Of a stretch of 64,000 bases of DNA, positions 10,501 to 23,103 are shown piece by piece. The translations under genes and the position numbers were made by a program. The notes beneath the pieces are model-generated. The model saw only the letters and a program-made list of their open reading frames with translations, had not been told where the DNA came from and did no database searches. Origin of the DNA: Theodoxus fluviatilis (lineage: Eukaryota; Mollusca; Gastropoda; Cycloneritida; Neritidae); assembly GCA_034096865.1 (NCBI GenBank), contig JAWQFJ010000654.1, forward strand, positions 1-64,000, read 5' to 3'. Numbering within the stretch: the stretch's first letter is position 1; the number at the start of each line of letters is the position of its first letter.

Positions 10501-13500
10501 AAGGTGTGCTAGAGTGATCACCACAAGGTGTGCTAGAGTGATCACCACAAGGTGTGCTAGAGTGATCACCACAAGGTGTGCTAGAGTGATCACCACAAGG
10601 TGTGCTAGAGTGATCACCACAAGGTGTGCTAGAGTGATCACCACAAGGTGTGCTAGAGTGATCACCACAAGGTGTGCTAGAGTGATCACCACAAGGTGTG
10701 CTAGAGTGATCACCACAAGGTGTGCTAGAGTGATCACCACAAGGTGTGCTAGAGTGATCACCACAAGGTGTGCTAGAGTGATCACCACAAGGTGTGCTAG
10801 AGTGATCACCACAAGGTGTGCTAGAGTGATCACCACAAGGTGTGCTAGAGTGATCACCACAAGGTGTGCTAGAGTGATCACCACAAGGTGTGCTAGAGTG
10901 ATCACCACAAGGTGTGCTAGAGTGATCACCACAAGGTGTGCTAGAGTGATCACCACAAGGTGTGCTAGAGTGATCACCACAAGGTGTGCTAGAGTGATCA
11001 CCACAAGGTGTGCTAGAGTGATCACCACAAGGTGTGCTAGAGTGATCACCACAAGGTGTGCTAGAGTGATCACCACAAGGTGTGCTAGAGTGATCACCAC
11101 AAGGTGTGCTAGAGTGATCACCACAAGGTGTGCTAGAGTGATCACCACAAGGTGTGCTAGAGTGATCACCACAAGGTGTGCTAGAGTGATCACCACAAGG
11201 TGTGCTAGAGTGATCACCACAAGGTGTGCTAGAGTGATCACCACAAGGTGTGCTAGAGTGATCACCACAAGGTGTGCTAGAGTGATCACCACAAGGTGTG
11301 CTAGAGTGATCACCACAAGGTGTGCTAGAGTGATCACCACAAGGTGTGCTAGAGTGATCACCACAAGGTGTGCTAGAGTGATCACCACAAGGTGTGCTAG
11401 AGTGATCACCACAAGGTGTGCTAGAGTGATCACCACAAGGTGTGCTAGAGTGATCACCACAAGGTGTGCTAGAGTGATCACCACAAGGTGTGCTAGAGTG
11501 ATCACCACAAGGTGTGCTAGAGTGATCACCACAAGGTGTGCTAGAGTGATCACCACAAGGTGTGCTAGAGTGATCACCACAAGGTGTGCTAGAGTGATCA
11601 CCACAAGGTGTGCTAGAGTGATCACCACAAGGTGTGCTAGAGTGATCACCACAAGGTGTGCTAGAGTGATCACCACAAGGTGTGCTAGAGTGATCACCAC
11701 AAGGTGTGCTAGAGTGATCACCACAAGGTGTGCTAGAGTGATCACCACAAGGTGTGCTAGAGTGATCACCACAAGGTGTGCTAGAGTGATCACCACAAGG
11801 TGTGCTAGAGTGATCACCACAAGGTGTGCTAGAGTGATCACCACAAGGTGTGCTAGAGTGATCACCACAAGGTGTGCTAGAGTGATCACCACAAGGTGTG
11901 CTAGAGTGATCACCACAAGGTGTGCTAGAGTGATCACCACAAGGTGTGCTAGAGTGATCACCACAAGGTGTGCTAGAGTGATCACCACAAGGTGTGCTAG
12001 AGTGATCACCACAAGGTGTGCTAGAGTGATCACCACAAGGTGTGCTAGAGTGATCACCACAAGGTGTGCTAGAGTGATCACCACAAGGTGTGCTAGAGTG
12101 ATCACCACAAGGTGTGCTAGAGTGATCACCACAAGGTGTGCTAGAGTGATCACCACAAGGTGTGCTAGAGTGATCACCACAAGGTGTGCTAGAGTGATCA
12201 CCACAAGGTGTGCTAGAGTGATCACCACAAGGTGTGCTAGAGTGATCACCACAAGGTGTGCTAGAGTGATCACCACAAGGTGTGCTAGAGTGATCACCAC
12301 AAGGTGTGCTAGAGTGATCACCACAAGGTGTGCTAGAGTGATCACCACAAGGTGTGCTAGAGTGATCACCACAAGGTGTGCTAGAGTGATCACCACAAGG
12401 TGTGCTAGAGTGATCACCACAAGGTGTGCTAGAGTGATCACCACAAGGTGTGCTAGAGTGATCACCACAAGGTGTGCTAGAGTGATCACCACAAGGTGTG
12501 CTAGAGTGATCACCACAAGGTGTGCTAGAGTGATCACCACAGGTGTGCTAGAGTGATCACCACAAGGTGTGCTAGAGTGATCACCACAAGGTGTGCTAGA
12601 GTGATCACCACAAGGTGTGCTAGAGTGATCACCACAAGGTGTGCTAGAGTGATCACCACAAGGTGTGCTAGAGTGATCACCACAAGGTGTGCTAGAGTGA
12701 TCACCACAAGGTGTGCTAGAGTGATCACCACAAGGTGTGCTAGAGTGATCACCACAAGGTGTGCTAGAGTGATCACCACAAGGTGTGCTAGAGTGATCAC
12801 CACAAGGTGTGCTAGAGTGATCACCACAAGGTGTGCTAGAGTGATCACCACAAGGTGTGCTAGAGTGATCACCACAAGGTGTGCTAGAGTGATCACCACA
12901 AGGTGTGCTAGAGTGATCACCACAAGGTGTGCTAGAGTGATCACCACAAGGTGTGCTAGAGTGATCACCACAAGGTGTGCTAGAGTGATCACCACAAGGT
13001 GTGCTAGAGTGATCACCACAAGGTGTGCTAGAGTGATCACCAAAAGGTGTGCTAGAGTGATCACCACAAGGTGTGCTAGAGTGATCACCACAAGGTGTGC
13101 TAGAGTGATCACCACAAGGTGTGCTAGAGTGATCACCACAAGGTGTGCTAGAGTGATCACCACAAGGTGTGCTAGAGTGATCACCACAAGGTGTGCTAGA
13201 GTGATCACCACAAGGTGTGCTAGAGTGATCACCACAAGGTGTGCTAGAGTGATCACCACAAGGTGTGCTAGAGTGATCACCACAAGGTGTGCTAGAGTGA
13301 TCACCACAAGGTGTGCTAGAGTGATCACCACAAGGTGTGCTAGAGTGATCACCACAAGGTGTGCTAGAGTGATCACCACAAGGTGTGCTAGAGTGATCAC
13401 CACAAGGTGTGCTAGAGTGATCACCACAAGGTGTGCTAGAGTGATCACCACAAGGTGTGCTAGAGTGATCACCACAAGGTGTGCTAGAGTGATCACCACA

Positions 13501-15329
13501 AGGTGTGCTAGAGTGATCACCACAAGGTGTGCTAGAGTGATCACCACAAGGTGTGCTAGAGTGATCACCACAAGGTGTGCTAGAGTGATCACCACAAGGT
13601 GTGCTAGAGTGATCACCACAAGGTGTGCTAGAGTGATCACCACAAGGTGTGCTAGAGTGATCACCACAAGGTGTGCTAGAGTGATCACCACAAGGTGTGC
13701 TAGAGTGATCACCACAAGGTGTGCTAGAGTGATCACACAAGGTGTGCTAGAGTGATCACCACAAGGTGTGCTAGAGTGATCACCACAAGGTGTGCTAGAG
13801 TGATCACCACAAGGTGTGCTAGAGTGATCACCACAAGGTGTGCTAGAGTGATCACCACAAGGTGTGCTAGAGTGATCACCACAAGGTGTGCTAGAGTGAT
13901 CACCACAAGGTGTGCTAGAGTGATCACCACAAGGTGTGCTAGAGTGATCACCACAAGGTGTGCTAGAGTGATCACCACAAGGTGTGCTAGAGTGATCACC
14001 ACAAGGTGTGCTAGAGTGATCACCACAAGGTGTGCTAGAGTGATCACCACAAGGTGTGCTAGAGTGATCACCACAAGGTGTGCTAGAGTGATCACCACAA
14101 GGTGTGCTAGAGTGATCACCACAAGGTGTGCTAGAGTGATCACAAGGTGTGCTAGAGTGATCACCACAAGGTGTGCTAGAGTGATCACCACAAGGTGTGC
14201 TAGAGTGATCACCACAAGGTGTGCTAGAGTGATCACACAAGGTGTGCTAGAGTGATCACCACAAGGTGTGCTAGAGTGATCACCACAAGGTGTGCTAGAG
14301 TGATCACCACAAGGTGTGCTAGAGTGATCACCACAAGGTGTGCTAGATTGATCACCACAAGGTGTGCTAGAGTGATCACCACAAGGTGTGCTAGAGTGAT
14401 CACCACAAGGTGTGCTAGAGTGATCACCACAAGAGTGTGCTAGATGATCACCAAAGGTGTGCTAGAGTGATCACCAAGGTGTGCTAGAGTGATCACACAA
14501 GGTGTGCTAGAGTGATCACCAACAAGGTGTGCCTAGATTGATCACACAAGGTGTGCTAGAGTGATCAACACAAGGTGTGCTAGAAGTGATCACCAACACA
14601 GGTGTGCTAGAGTGATCACCACAAGGTGTGCTAGAGTGATCACCACAAGGTGTGCTAGAGTGATCACAAGGTGTGCTAGAGTGATCACCACAAGGTGTGC
14701 TAGAGTGATCACCACAAGGTGTGCTAGAGTGATCACCACAAGGTGTGCTAGAGTGATCACCACAAGGTGTGCTAGAGTGATCACCACAAGGTGTGCTAGA
14801 GTGATCACCACAAGGTGTGCTAGAGTGACCGTGATAGAGTGATCACCACAAGGTGTGCTAGAGTGATCACCACAAGGGTGCTAGAGTGACACCACAACGT
14901 GTGCTAGATGATCACCACAAGGTGTGCTAGAGTGATCACCAAGGTGTGCTAGACGTGATCACCAAAGTGTGCTAGAGTGATCACGCCACAAGGTGTGCGA
15001 GCAGTGATCCACCACAAGGGTGTCGCTAAGAGTGATCACCAAAACAAAGGTGTAGCTAGAGTGATCACCACAAGGTGTGCTAGAGTGATCACCACAAGGT
15101 GTGCTAGAGTGATCACCACAAGGTGTGCTAGAGTGATCACCACAAGGTGTGCTAGAGTGATCACCACAAGGTGTGCTAGAGTGATCACCACAAGGTGTGC
15201 TAGAGTGATCACCACAAGGTGTGCTAGAGTGATCACCACAAGGTGTGCTAGAGTGATCACCACAAGGTGTGCTAGAGTGATCACCACAAGGTGTGCTAGA
15301 GTGATCACCACAAGGTGTGCTAGAGTGAT
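7529..15329. repeat. 24-bp satellite array 1
   Basis: About 7.8 kb, roughly 320 units of 24 bp containing GTGCTAGAGTGATCAC, with rare 21-bp units lacking one cca. Most of 8820-14430 is almost perfectly uniform, while 8010-8190 and 14430-15060 are dense in single-base indels. Frames are open on both strands for kilobases, reading (ITTRCARV)n on plus and (VVITLAHL)n or (CGDHSSTP)n on minus, because the 24-bp unit has no stop in those frames. No start, splice or family signal supports coding. The unit holds the 8-bp palindrome GTGATCAC and a CACC-ACAA-GGTG hairpin. The array ends at an assembly gap. Confidence 0.97.
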
Positions 15330-15339
15330 NNNNNNNNNN
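15330..15339. other. Assembly gap (10 N)
   Basis: Ten unknown bases between satellite array 1 and the start of duplicate copy B. The gap has a round length typical of a scaffold join, so true distance and even adjacency are unknown. Confidence 0.99.
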
Positions 15340-16649
15340 GGTTTCTGCAGCAACTGCTGCAAAACAATTGCATTTAAACCAGTTTTCCCGCACCAAAGTT
15401 AACACCGGTGTTGGCATGTCACACTTTCGACTGGGAGAAAACGCCGAATACAGTGCTAACAGTGTTCATAAACACAACACAAATGGCGCACACCCCACAT
15501 GTTTTCATTCATCCCATTCCTTTACAAAACATACAAAATTGTGAGAGAAAAAAAAACATACCATTAAATAATTTCAGTTATTTTTTATTTCAACCTGAAC
15601 TAAAAGCCACCCTACGAATCAGTTTTTGGGAGAATGACCCGTTTATATGCTATGGCACCAAACTGGCATTCATTAGACATGCAACGTGCTATGTGGTGAA
15701 CATTTAGCAAACATGTTTTGCAATGCAGTTTTCATGACTTATCATGTGGTATGAGGCAATTGCAGCAAGGTAGTTTCATCCGCATAGTAAAGGAGAAAAG
15801 TCTCCACCAATTTCATGAAACTCTCCTGTACCATTTTAATTTCAAGTGTTAAATGTTATAGAGTGGATTTATTTTATCAACACAGAAAAAATCATTGCTA
15901 TGTCATTACAAATATACTACAAAGTGGCTGCAAATTATCTGGAAGCTCTATGCAAAAATAAAATGTCAATACAAACACATGTCCTATGCAGACAGCGAGC
16001 CTTGAAGACTACTGTTCCAATCTCTCAACCATCTCTGCATCTCTCTCCATCAGCCCATGATGTTTCTCTGCATCTTACTCCATCAGCCCATGATGTATCT
16101 CTCACTCCAGCGGCCCATGATGTATCGGCATCTCTCACTCCATCAGCCCATGATGTATCTCTGCATCTCTCACTCCAGCAACCATGATGCATCAGAAGTC
16201 AGTTGTTTTTTCTCACCTCAAGCAAGAATTATCCCCCACCCCTACAGCACCCCATCCCTCCCCTCCCTCGTGCTGCTGCCAGCCAGCATCCACTGTGAAC
16301 CCCTCCCCCTTTCGTCCCACTGCAGCGTAAATATAACACCTTGTAATATCATAAGCCACCCTAGCTGCCTTTCCCATACCACCCCAAACCACCCCATATC
16401 ACCCCCAACTACCCCATACTTCCCCTTGCCACCCCATACCACCCCCAACTACCCCATACCACCCAGATAAAGATTGCCAGCTTGCCAGTTTTCTTGCTTG
16501 TTCTAAATATGGTAACCATTGCCTTACTTTCCCAGAGATCCTCACTTGATGGCTAACTTTAACAGTGAGTCTGTGGATAGCTCAATTTAAAAACAATGAG
16601 TCCGCGCGGAAAGGAGGGAGGGGGCAGCTGAGACTTGGCTGACCTTGAG

Positions 16650-17597
16650 TTCAGTTGGGCAATGGCTGCATGGGGCAGAGGTCAGTTAGACAATGGCTGC
16701 ACGGGGCAGAGGTCAGTTAGACAATGGCTGCATGGGGCAGAGGTCAGTTGGACAATGGCTGCATGGGGCAGAGGTCAGTTAGACAATGGCTGCATGGAGC
16801 AGAGGTCAGTTAGACAATGACTGCATGGGGCAGAGGCCAGACAATTCATGGGGCAAAGGTCAGTTGGACAATGGCTGCATGGGGCAGAGGTCAGTTACAC
16901 AATGGCTGCTTGGGGCAGAGGTCAGTTGGACAATGGTTGCATGGGGCAGAGGTCAGTTAGACAATGGCTGCATGGGGCAGAGGCCAGACAATTCATGGGG
17001 CAAAGGTCAGTTGGACAATGGCTGCATGGGGCAGAGGTCAGTTACACAATGGCTGCATGGGGCAGAGGTCAGTTGGACAATGGTTGCATGGGGCAGAGGT
17101 CAGTTAGACAATGGCTGCATGGGGCAGAGGTCAGTTAGACAATGGCTGCATGGGGCAGAGGTCAGACAATGGCTGCATGGGGCAGAGGCCAGACAATTCA
17201 TGGGGCAAAGGTCAGTTGGACAATGGCTGCATGGGGCAGAGGTCAGTTACACAATGGCTGCATGGGGCAGAGGTCAGTTGGACAATGGTTGCATGGGGCA
17301 GAGGTCAGTTAGACAATGGCTGCATGGGGCAGAGGTCAGTTAGACAATGGCTGCATGGGGCAGAGGTCAGACAATGGCTGCATGGGGCAGAGGTCAGTTA
17401 GACAATGGCTACATGGGGCAGAGGTCAGTTAGACAATGGCTGCATGGGGCAGAGGTCAGACAATGGCTGCATGGGGCAGAGGTCAGTTGGACAATGGCTG
17501 CATGGGGCAGAGGTCAGACAATGGCTGCACGGGGCAGAGGTCAGTTGGACAATGGCTGCATGGGGCAGAGGTCAGTTAGACAATGGCTGTATAGGTC
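16650..17597. repeat. 31-bp minisatellite, copy B
   Basis: Same unit and variant order as 2543-3486, with scattered substitutions such as gctgcacggggc. Close agreement of variant order suggests recent separation of the two copies. Confidence 0.93.
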
Positions 17598-18499
17598 AGA
17601 GAAAGCTGGTACAGAACATTGATTCAATTTTCAAACGTCAAGATTGTAGAGTCACTGTGTTGCATGACCCTGCCTTGCAAAGGAACAGGAATTGGACATC
17701 AGGAAAAGGGATTGCAGTTATGTCCTCCCCCTTTTCATCCTAAGGGCCATCTGCAATAAATAAATAATGAATAAGAAAGCTATCATAGCCAGTTTCTCTG
17801 CAAGAAGTGATGGTAACTTCTGTTGACAGCTATGAGAATTTTGTATAGTGGTTAGGCACAAATCACGTCATGTATAGTCTCACGCGAACTCAGCCAAGAG
17901 AGTCCCCATGTATGGGGCAGTCCTGTGAGCTTACAGGCAAAATTGGGTCAGTGAAACACTGCAAATTTAGAGTAAGTATTTGAGAGGCTGTTTACAGGAG
18001 ACAAAGTTTTCTTTGCTCAAACACACAAAAAATGCATCTAGGATACAGATGTTACAGGAAAGCGTATTCTTCATTCACCATGTACGACAGCCTTAAGCAA
18101 CCCAGTGTTGTGGACACGAGGCATTCCTAGGAACACAGCCATTCTCGCCCTTCTTCCCAGTTACAGCCCCTGGCTTTTCTCAAGAACTGAATCCATCATC
18201 CACAGGTAACTTTCATTCACCGAAATGTAATTGTTTAAAGGTTCTACTCACAAATCTCAAGCACGATAACCAACTTCCATCCCCCACCCACCACACAACA
18301 CATCACACAACACACACATACACACAACACACACACAACACACACACACACCAATCCCTCCCAAAGTTCCCTTTGGTGATATGCTTTTCAGTTCCATCTA
18401 CCCCTTTATCCACAATCAATCCCTCACCCCCATCCCCACCCCACCCCACCCCTGTCGAAATCTAATCCATCTCATTGCCATTTCCCCATATCTTCCCCC

Positions 18500-18756
18500 A
18501 TCTTAACCCCCTCCTCTCACCCCACCCCCACCCCTGCATGCCTCCTCTCACCCCACCCCCACCCCTGCATGCCACCTCTCACCCCACCCCCACATGCCAC
18601 CTCTCACCCCACCCCCACCCCTGCATGCCACCTCTCACCCCACCCCCACCCCTGCATGCCACCTCTCACCCCACCCCCACCCCTGCATGCCACCTCTCAC
18701 CCCACCCCCACCCCTGCATGCCACCTCTCACCCCACCCCCACCCCTGCATGCCACG
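18500..18756. repeat. 31-bp C-rich minisatellite at a splice donor, copy B (about 9 units)
   Basis: Expanded version of 4398-4496. On the minus strand it forms a G-rich first part of the intron after the 18950-18760 exon, with many GGGG runs. Confidence 0.88.
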
Positions 18757-18759
18757 TAC

Positions 18760-18950
18760 CCTGATCCATGGGCTCCCTTTCCGCCATGGCCGTCTGCAGC
18801 TGGAGGTTGGGGTGCAAGGAGAGGTCGGGGGAGGGGTCATGCTGGGAGGGGTGCACGGGCTGGATGAAGTCCTGGGGAAGGGAGGCCTGGGCAGACTGGT
18901 AGGGCTCACTGTGCCCTGGGGGAGGGGCTGACTCCTGGGAGTGGAGGTGT
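18760..18950 (-). CDS. Host gene exon, Pro/Gln/His-rich (duplicate copy B)
   Basis: Same exon as 4697-4501, with identical acceptor (ctttccag) and donor (CAGG|gtacgt), 191 bp because two Pro codons are missing. Entry phase 2, exit phase 1. It is the nearer copy downstream of the Death-domain exon and joins it in frame. Reading begins HLHSQESAPPPGHSEPYQ and ends REPMDQG. No known domain is seen. Conservation of frame and splice sites in both copies argues that this is real coding sequence. Confidence 0.75.
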
Positions 18951-19069
18951 CTGGAAAGACAGGGTCCAACAACTAGGGTCACCAAACAAAGTGTCCTTGC
19001 TCCTCGTACATGACAACAATAGCAACAGCAATAATGATGAGAATACTAGCTATTATCATCCATGTCAGC

Positions 19070-19741
19070 AGCAGCAGCATAAGCAGCAGTAGCAGCAACA
19101 TAGCAGCAGAAGCAGCAGCAGCATGACCAGTAGTAGCAGCATGAGCAGTAGTAGCAGCATGTCCAGTAGTAGCATGACCAGTAGTAGCAGCATGAGCAGT
19201 AGTAGCAGCATGACCAGTAGTAGCAGCATGAGAAGATCGTAGGAGCATGACCAGTAGTAGCAGCATGAGCAGTAGTAGCAGCATGTCCAGTAGTAGCAGC
19301 ATGAGCAGTAGTAGCAGCATGACCAGTAGTAGCAGCATGAGAAGATCGTAGAAGCATGACCAGTAGTAGCAGCATGACCAGTAGTAGCAGCATGAGCAGT
19401 AGTAGCAGCATGTCCAGTAGTAGCAGCATGAGCAGTAGTAGCAGCATGAGCAGTAGTAGCAGCATGAGCAGTAGTAGCAGCATGAACAGCAGCAGCATGA
19501 GCAGTAGTAGCAGCATGAGCAGTAGTAGCAGCATGATCAGTAGTAGCAGCATGACCAGTAGTAGCAGCATGAGCAGTAGTAGCAGCATGAGCAGTAGTAG
19601 CAGCATGAGTAGTAGTAGCAGCATGATCAGTAGTAGCAGCAAGACCAGTAGTAGCAGCATGAGCAGTAGCAGCAGCATGAGCAGTAGCAGCAGCATGACC
19701 AGTAGCAGCAGCATGAGCAGCAGCAGCAGCATGACCAGTGA
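19070..19741. repeat. 18-bp AGCAGTAG minisatellite, copy B
   Basis: Same repeat as 4812-5527 with slightly fewer units. It again runs directly into the RNase H fragment of the Gypsy element. Confidence 0.93.
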
Positions 19742-21810
19742 CGACTGAGACTGACCACAAGCCACTGGAACCGATCATCAGGAAGCTTCTCTCCGCTGCT
19801 GCTTCGTCTGATGAAGTACAATGTCAATCTCGTTTACAAGGAGGGGAACAAAATGAATGTTCCCGATACTCTGTCCAGGGCTGCCCTACCAATGCAGCCG
19901 CATCTCATCAACAGTCTGCCTATCTCTGATGAAAAGCTGCAGCTGTCCAGGCAGGAAACAGCTAAAGATACAGCACTGCAAATTCACGGAGGACACATTC
20001 AACAGGGCTGGCCTGAAAACATGAGAGAGACGTCCCAGATGAGATCTGAGCATATACAGGCTCTCAGAATGAACTGATCGAGAGCGAGGGATTGCAGTTT
20101 CAATGAGAACAACTGATCGTCCCCAGGGCCCTGCAACGTGACATGCTGCAGAGACTTCATCAGGGCCATTTGGGCCGTGACAAACGCCTCGCTACAGCCA
20201 GGGGGGTTTACTTCTGGATAAGAATGTCGGTGCAGATCACATCCAGTGGCCAGTTGTGTGGTTTGCGACTACTTTCAGAACTCGCAACAGCGGGAGCCCC
20301 TGGTTCATCATGAGATGCCTTCACTGCCGTGGGGAAATCTCACTGCTGATTTGTTTACGTTTGGTGGCAAGCAATTTGAACTGACAGTTGACTATTACAG
20401 CAAATTCTTTAAGGTGTCCCTTCTTCGGTCAACGAGAGCAGTGGACGTCAATTTGGCAATGAAATACCAGTTTTCATGACAAGGCATTCCCAAGCTGCTC
20501 ATCACTGACCCCAGTTAGCTGTTCACAGTTCTAGCAATTAGCCTCAAAGTGGGTAATCAAGCATTCAACTTAGAGTCCAAAACACCCTCAAGTAAATGGT
20601 TTGGCAGAACAAAGCATACAGACGCTGAAGAACCAGTTGAAAAGGCCAAAGCTGCACACCAAGTCCCATACATTGCATTGCTCCAACACAGAAACACGCT
20701 GTCACCAGACAACACATCACCAGCTCAGCTCCTGAAGAACAGACGTCTCAGAACAAGACTTCCTGTTACCAATGCATACTTGCGTCCATGTGTACCAGCT
20801 ACAAACCAAGTTCAACAGGCTCTTGCCAAGCAACAAACGCTTCAAGCTCGTATCTATAACAGGAAAGTCCACCTACGACAGCTTTGACCTAATCAGCCAG
20901 GAGAGCCTGTCCGTATGCAGATGGAGTGGGACAGTACTTGCAAGCCAGCAGTGGAACTTTCTACCATCTCACAGCCTTGCTCATATGTTGTACGTACTGA
21001 GGATGGAGCAAGTACCGCAGGAATAGGGTGATGTTGAAGGAAACGAAGGAGCAGCTGCCAGTCACACCCATGGAAGAAGAGGGACCAGACAAAGCTTGTG
21101 AACCAGAGCCACCAGAAGTCAAAGACATGGAGGCCACAGATGATGCTGAACCAACAGAGCCACCAGAAGTCAATGACATGGAGGCCACAGATGATGCTGA
21201 ACCAACAGAGCCACCAGAAGTCAATGACATGGAGGCCACAGATGATGCTGAACCAACAGAGCCACCAGAAGTCAATGACATGGAGGCCACAGATGATGCT
21301 GAACCAACAGAGCCACCAGAAGTCAATGACATGGAGGCCACAGATGATGCTGAACCAACAGAGCCACCAGAAGTCAATGACATGGAGGCCACAGATGATG
21401 CTGAACCAACAGAGCCACCAGAAGTCAATGACATGGAGGCCACAGATGATGCTGAACCAGCAGAGCCACCAGAAGTCAATGACATGGAGGCCACAGATGA
21501 TGCTGAACCAACAGAGCCACCAGAAGTCAATGACATGGAGGCCACAGATGATGCTGAACCAACAGAGCCACCAGAAGTCAATGACATGGAGGCCACAGAT
21601 GATGCTGAACCAACAGAGCCACCAGAAGTCAATGACCTGGAGGCCACAGATGATGCTGAACCAACAGAGCCACCAGAAGTCAATGACATGGAGGCCACAG
21701 ATGATGCTGAACCAACAGAGCCACCAGAAGTCAATGACATGGAGGCCACAGATGATGCTGAACCAACAGAGCCACCACATTCGGGAGTGATTACCCACTG
21801 GCCGTCATAG
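19742..21810 (+). pseudogene. Ty3/Gypsy pol remnant, copy B
   Basis: Same RNase H and integrase remnant as 5528-7077. The integrase fragment is slightly better preserved here: one open stretch at 20246-20479 covers 'SCVVCDYFQNSQQREPLV', the zinc-binding side, and 'LTADLFTFGGKQFELTVDYY'. Frameshifts and stops still break it. The C-terminal tail frame at 21028-21810 is open and holds 13 in-frame 51-bp units (PPEVNDMEATDDAEPTE) against 3 in copy A, before the shared end PPHSGVITHWPS. Confidence 0.85.
21112..21774. repeat. 51-bp coding minisatellite, 13 units
   Basis: Perfect or near-perfect tandem units of 17 codons, acidic and proline-rich. Variants include one K for N, one A for T and one L for M. 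The unit length is a multiple of three, so expansion keeps the frame. Confidence 0.93.
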
Positions 21811-22248
21811 CAGGCCTCCAAAGCGACTTCCCCTGAGAACTGAAGACATAACTGACAAATTGTCAATGAAAAATCCCCAACATTTCAATGGTTATTGGAC
21901 AAAATTATTGTTCCCATTACTGGATTAGAGTTTATGTTTGCAAGAGGATTGTGTTATTTGATTTTCAGTTTTTTTGTTAACTTTTGCAAACGTGAGAATA
22001 GTGTTGCCGTAAATCATTCAGTTCTTTGTTTGGTAAACTTTCGTTTTTTGTTTGGTTAACTTTTGCAAATGTGAGTGAATATAGTGTTGCCTTAAGTCAT
22101 TTGGATTTTTGTTTGGTAAGCTTTAGTCAACTTGTTTGGAGTCAATTTGTTGTGAATGGAGTTTGGTCAATACATTTGTTTTGACTTTATGATTTTGTCA
22201 CTTTAAACATTTTTGTTCTTTGATTAATCTTTGTAAAATCAATTCCTC
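21811..22248 (+). mobile_element. Ty3/Gypsy 3' untranslated region, copy B
   Basis: Counterpart of 7078-7515, nearly identical and AT-rich. No gene is seen. Confidence 0.6.
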
Positions 22249-22261
22249 GAAAGGAAAAAGA
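22249..22261 (+). other. Polypurine tract of the Ty3/Gypsy element, copy B
   Basis: gaaaggaaaaaga followed by tgtagccatgtg and then, without a break, the 24-bp satellite, exactly as in copy A. Confidence 0.65.
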
Positions 22262-22912
22262 TGTAGCCATGTGCTAGAGTGATCACCACAAGGTGTGCTA
22301 GAGTGATCACAAGGTGTACTAGAGTGATCACCACAAGGTGTGCTAGAGTGATCACCTCAAGGTGTGCTAGAGTGATCACAAGGTGTACTAGAGTGATCAC
22401 CACAAGGTGTGCTACAGTGATCACCACAAGGTGTGCTAGAGTGATCACCACAAGGTGTGCTAGAGTGATCACAAGGTGTACTAGAGTGATCACCACAAGG
22501 TGTGCTACAGTGATCACCACAAGGTGTGCTAGAGTGATCACAAGGTGTACTACAGTGATCACCACAAGGTGTGCTACAGTGATCACCACAAGGTGTGCTA
22601 GAGTGATCACCACAAGGTGTGCTAGAGTGATCACCACAAGGTGTGCTAGAGTGATCACCACAAGGTGTGCTAGAGTGATCACCACAAGGTGTGCTAGAGT
22701 GATCACCACAAGGTGTGCTACAGTGATCACCACAAGGTGTGCTAGAGTGATCACCACAAGGTGTGCTAGAGTGATCACCACAAGGTGTGCTAGAGTGATC
22801 ACAAGGTGTGCTACAGTGATCACCACAAGGTGTGCTAGAGTGATCACCACAAGGTGTGCTAGAGTGATCACCACAAGGTGTGCTAGAGTGATCACCACAA
22901 GGTGTGCTAGAG
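22262..22912. repeat. 24-bp satellite array 2, left part
   Basis: About 27 units. More variable than array 1: several units read gtgtacta or gtgctacagt, and 21-bp units lacking cca recur in a regular pattern. Interrupted at 22913 by the hAT transposon. Confidence 0.96.
22907..22912 (+). repeat. Target site duplication (left), CTAGAG
   Basis: Six bases before the transposon equal the six after it (25487-25492). Uninterrupted satellite has CTAGAG once at this point of its unit, so the second copy arose on insertion. Confidence 0.8.
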
Positions 22913-23103
22913 CAGGGCTGCCTACCCTCCTTTTTCGATTTCAGTATTACCAAGTTCCAATTTCAGTATTTCAGTTCCGATTTCAGTATTAAACCGTGCG
23001 ACAGCGCAAAAAAAGAAAGCAACCTTAATCATTAACCAGGGACCAAAAGATAAAAAACATACCTGATCTTATTTACACTATATACAATAGTTCTGCAGCT
23101 TGT

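Larger units (their letters stand above)
15340..22261. repeat. Segmental duplication, copy B
   Basis: Second copy of the 1238-7528 segment, in the same order and orientation. It carries the 31-bp minisatellite (16650-17597), the C-rich repeat and exon (18500-18950), the 18-bp repeat, the Gypsy remnant and the polypurine tract. It is longer than copy A mainly because of 10 more 51-bp units and about 6 more C-rich units. The pattern of few substitutions with variable repeat number is what two alleles usually show. The gene-free stretches at 15340-16640 and 17598-18500 hold the same intron sequence as copy A. Confidence 0.92.

Noticed and set aside
8164..13740. 1858-codon open frame on minus and a 1243-codon frame on plus
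   Set aside because: Translation of a 24-bp satellite whose unit has no stop in those frames. No splice sites, start context or family match.
7529..15329. CRISPR-like direct repeats
   Set aside because: Units are directly contiguous with no spacers and the context is eukaryotic.
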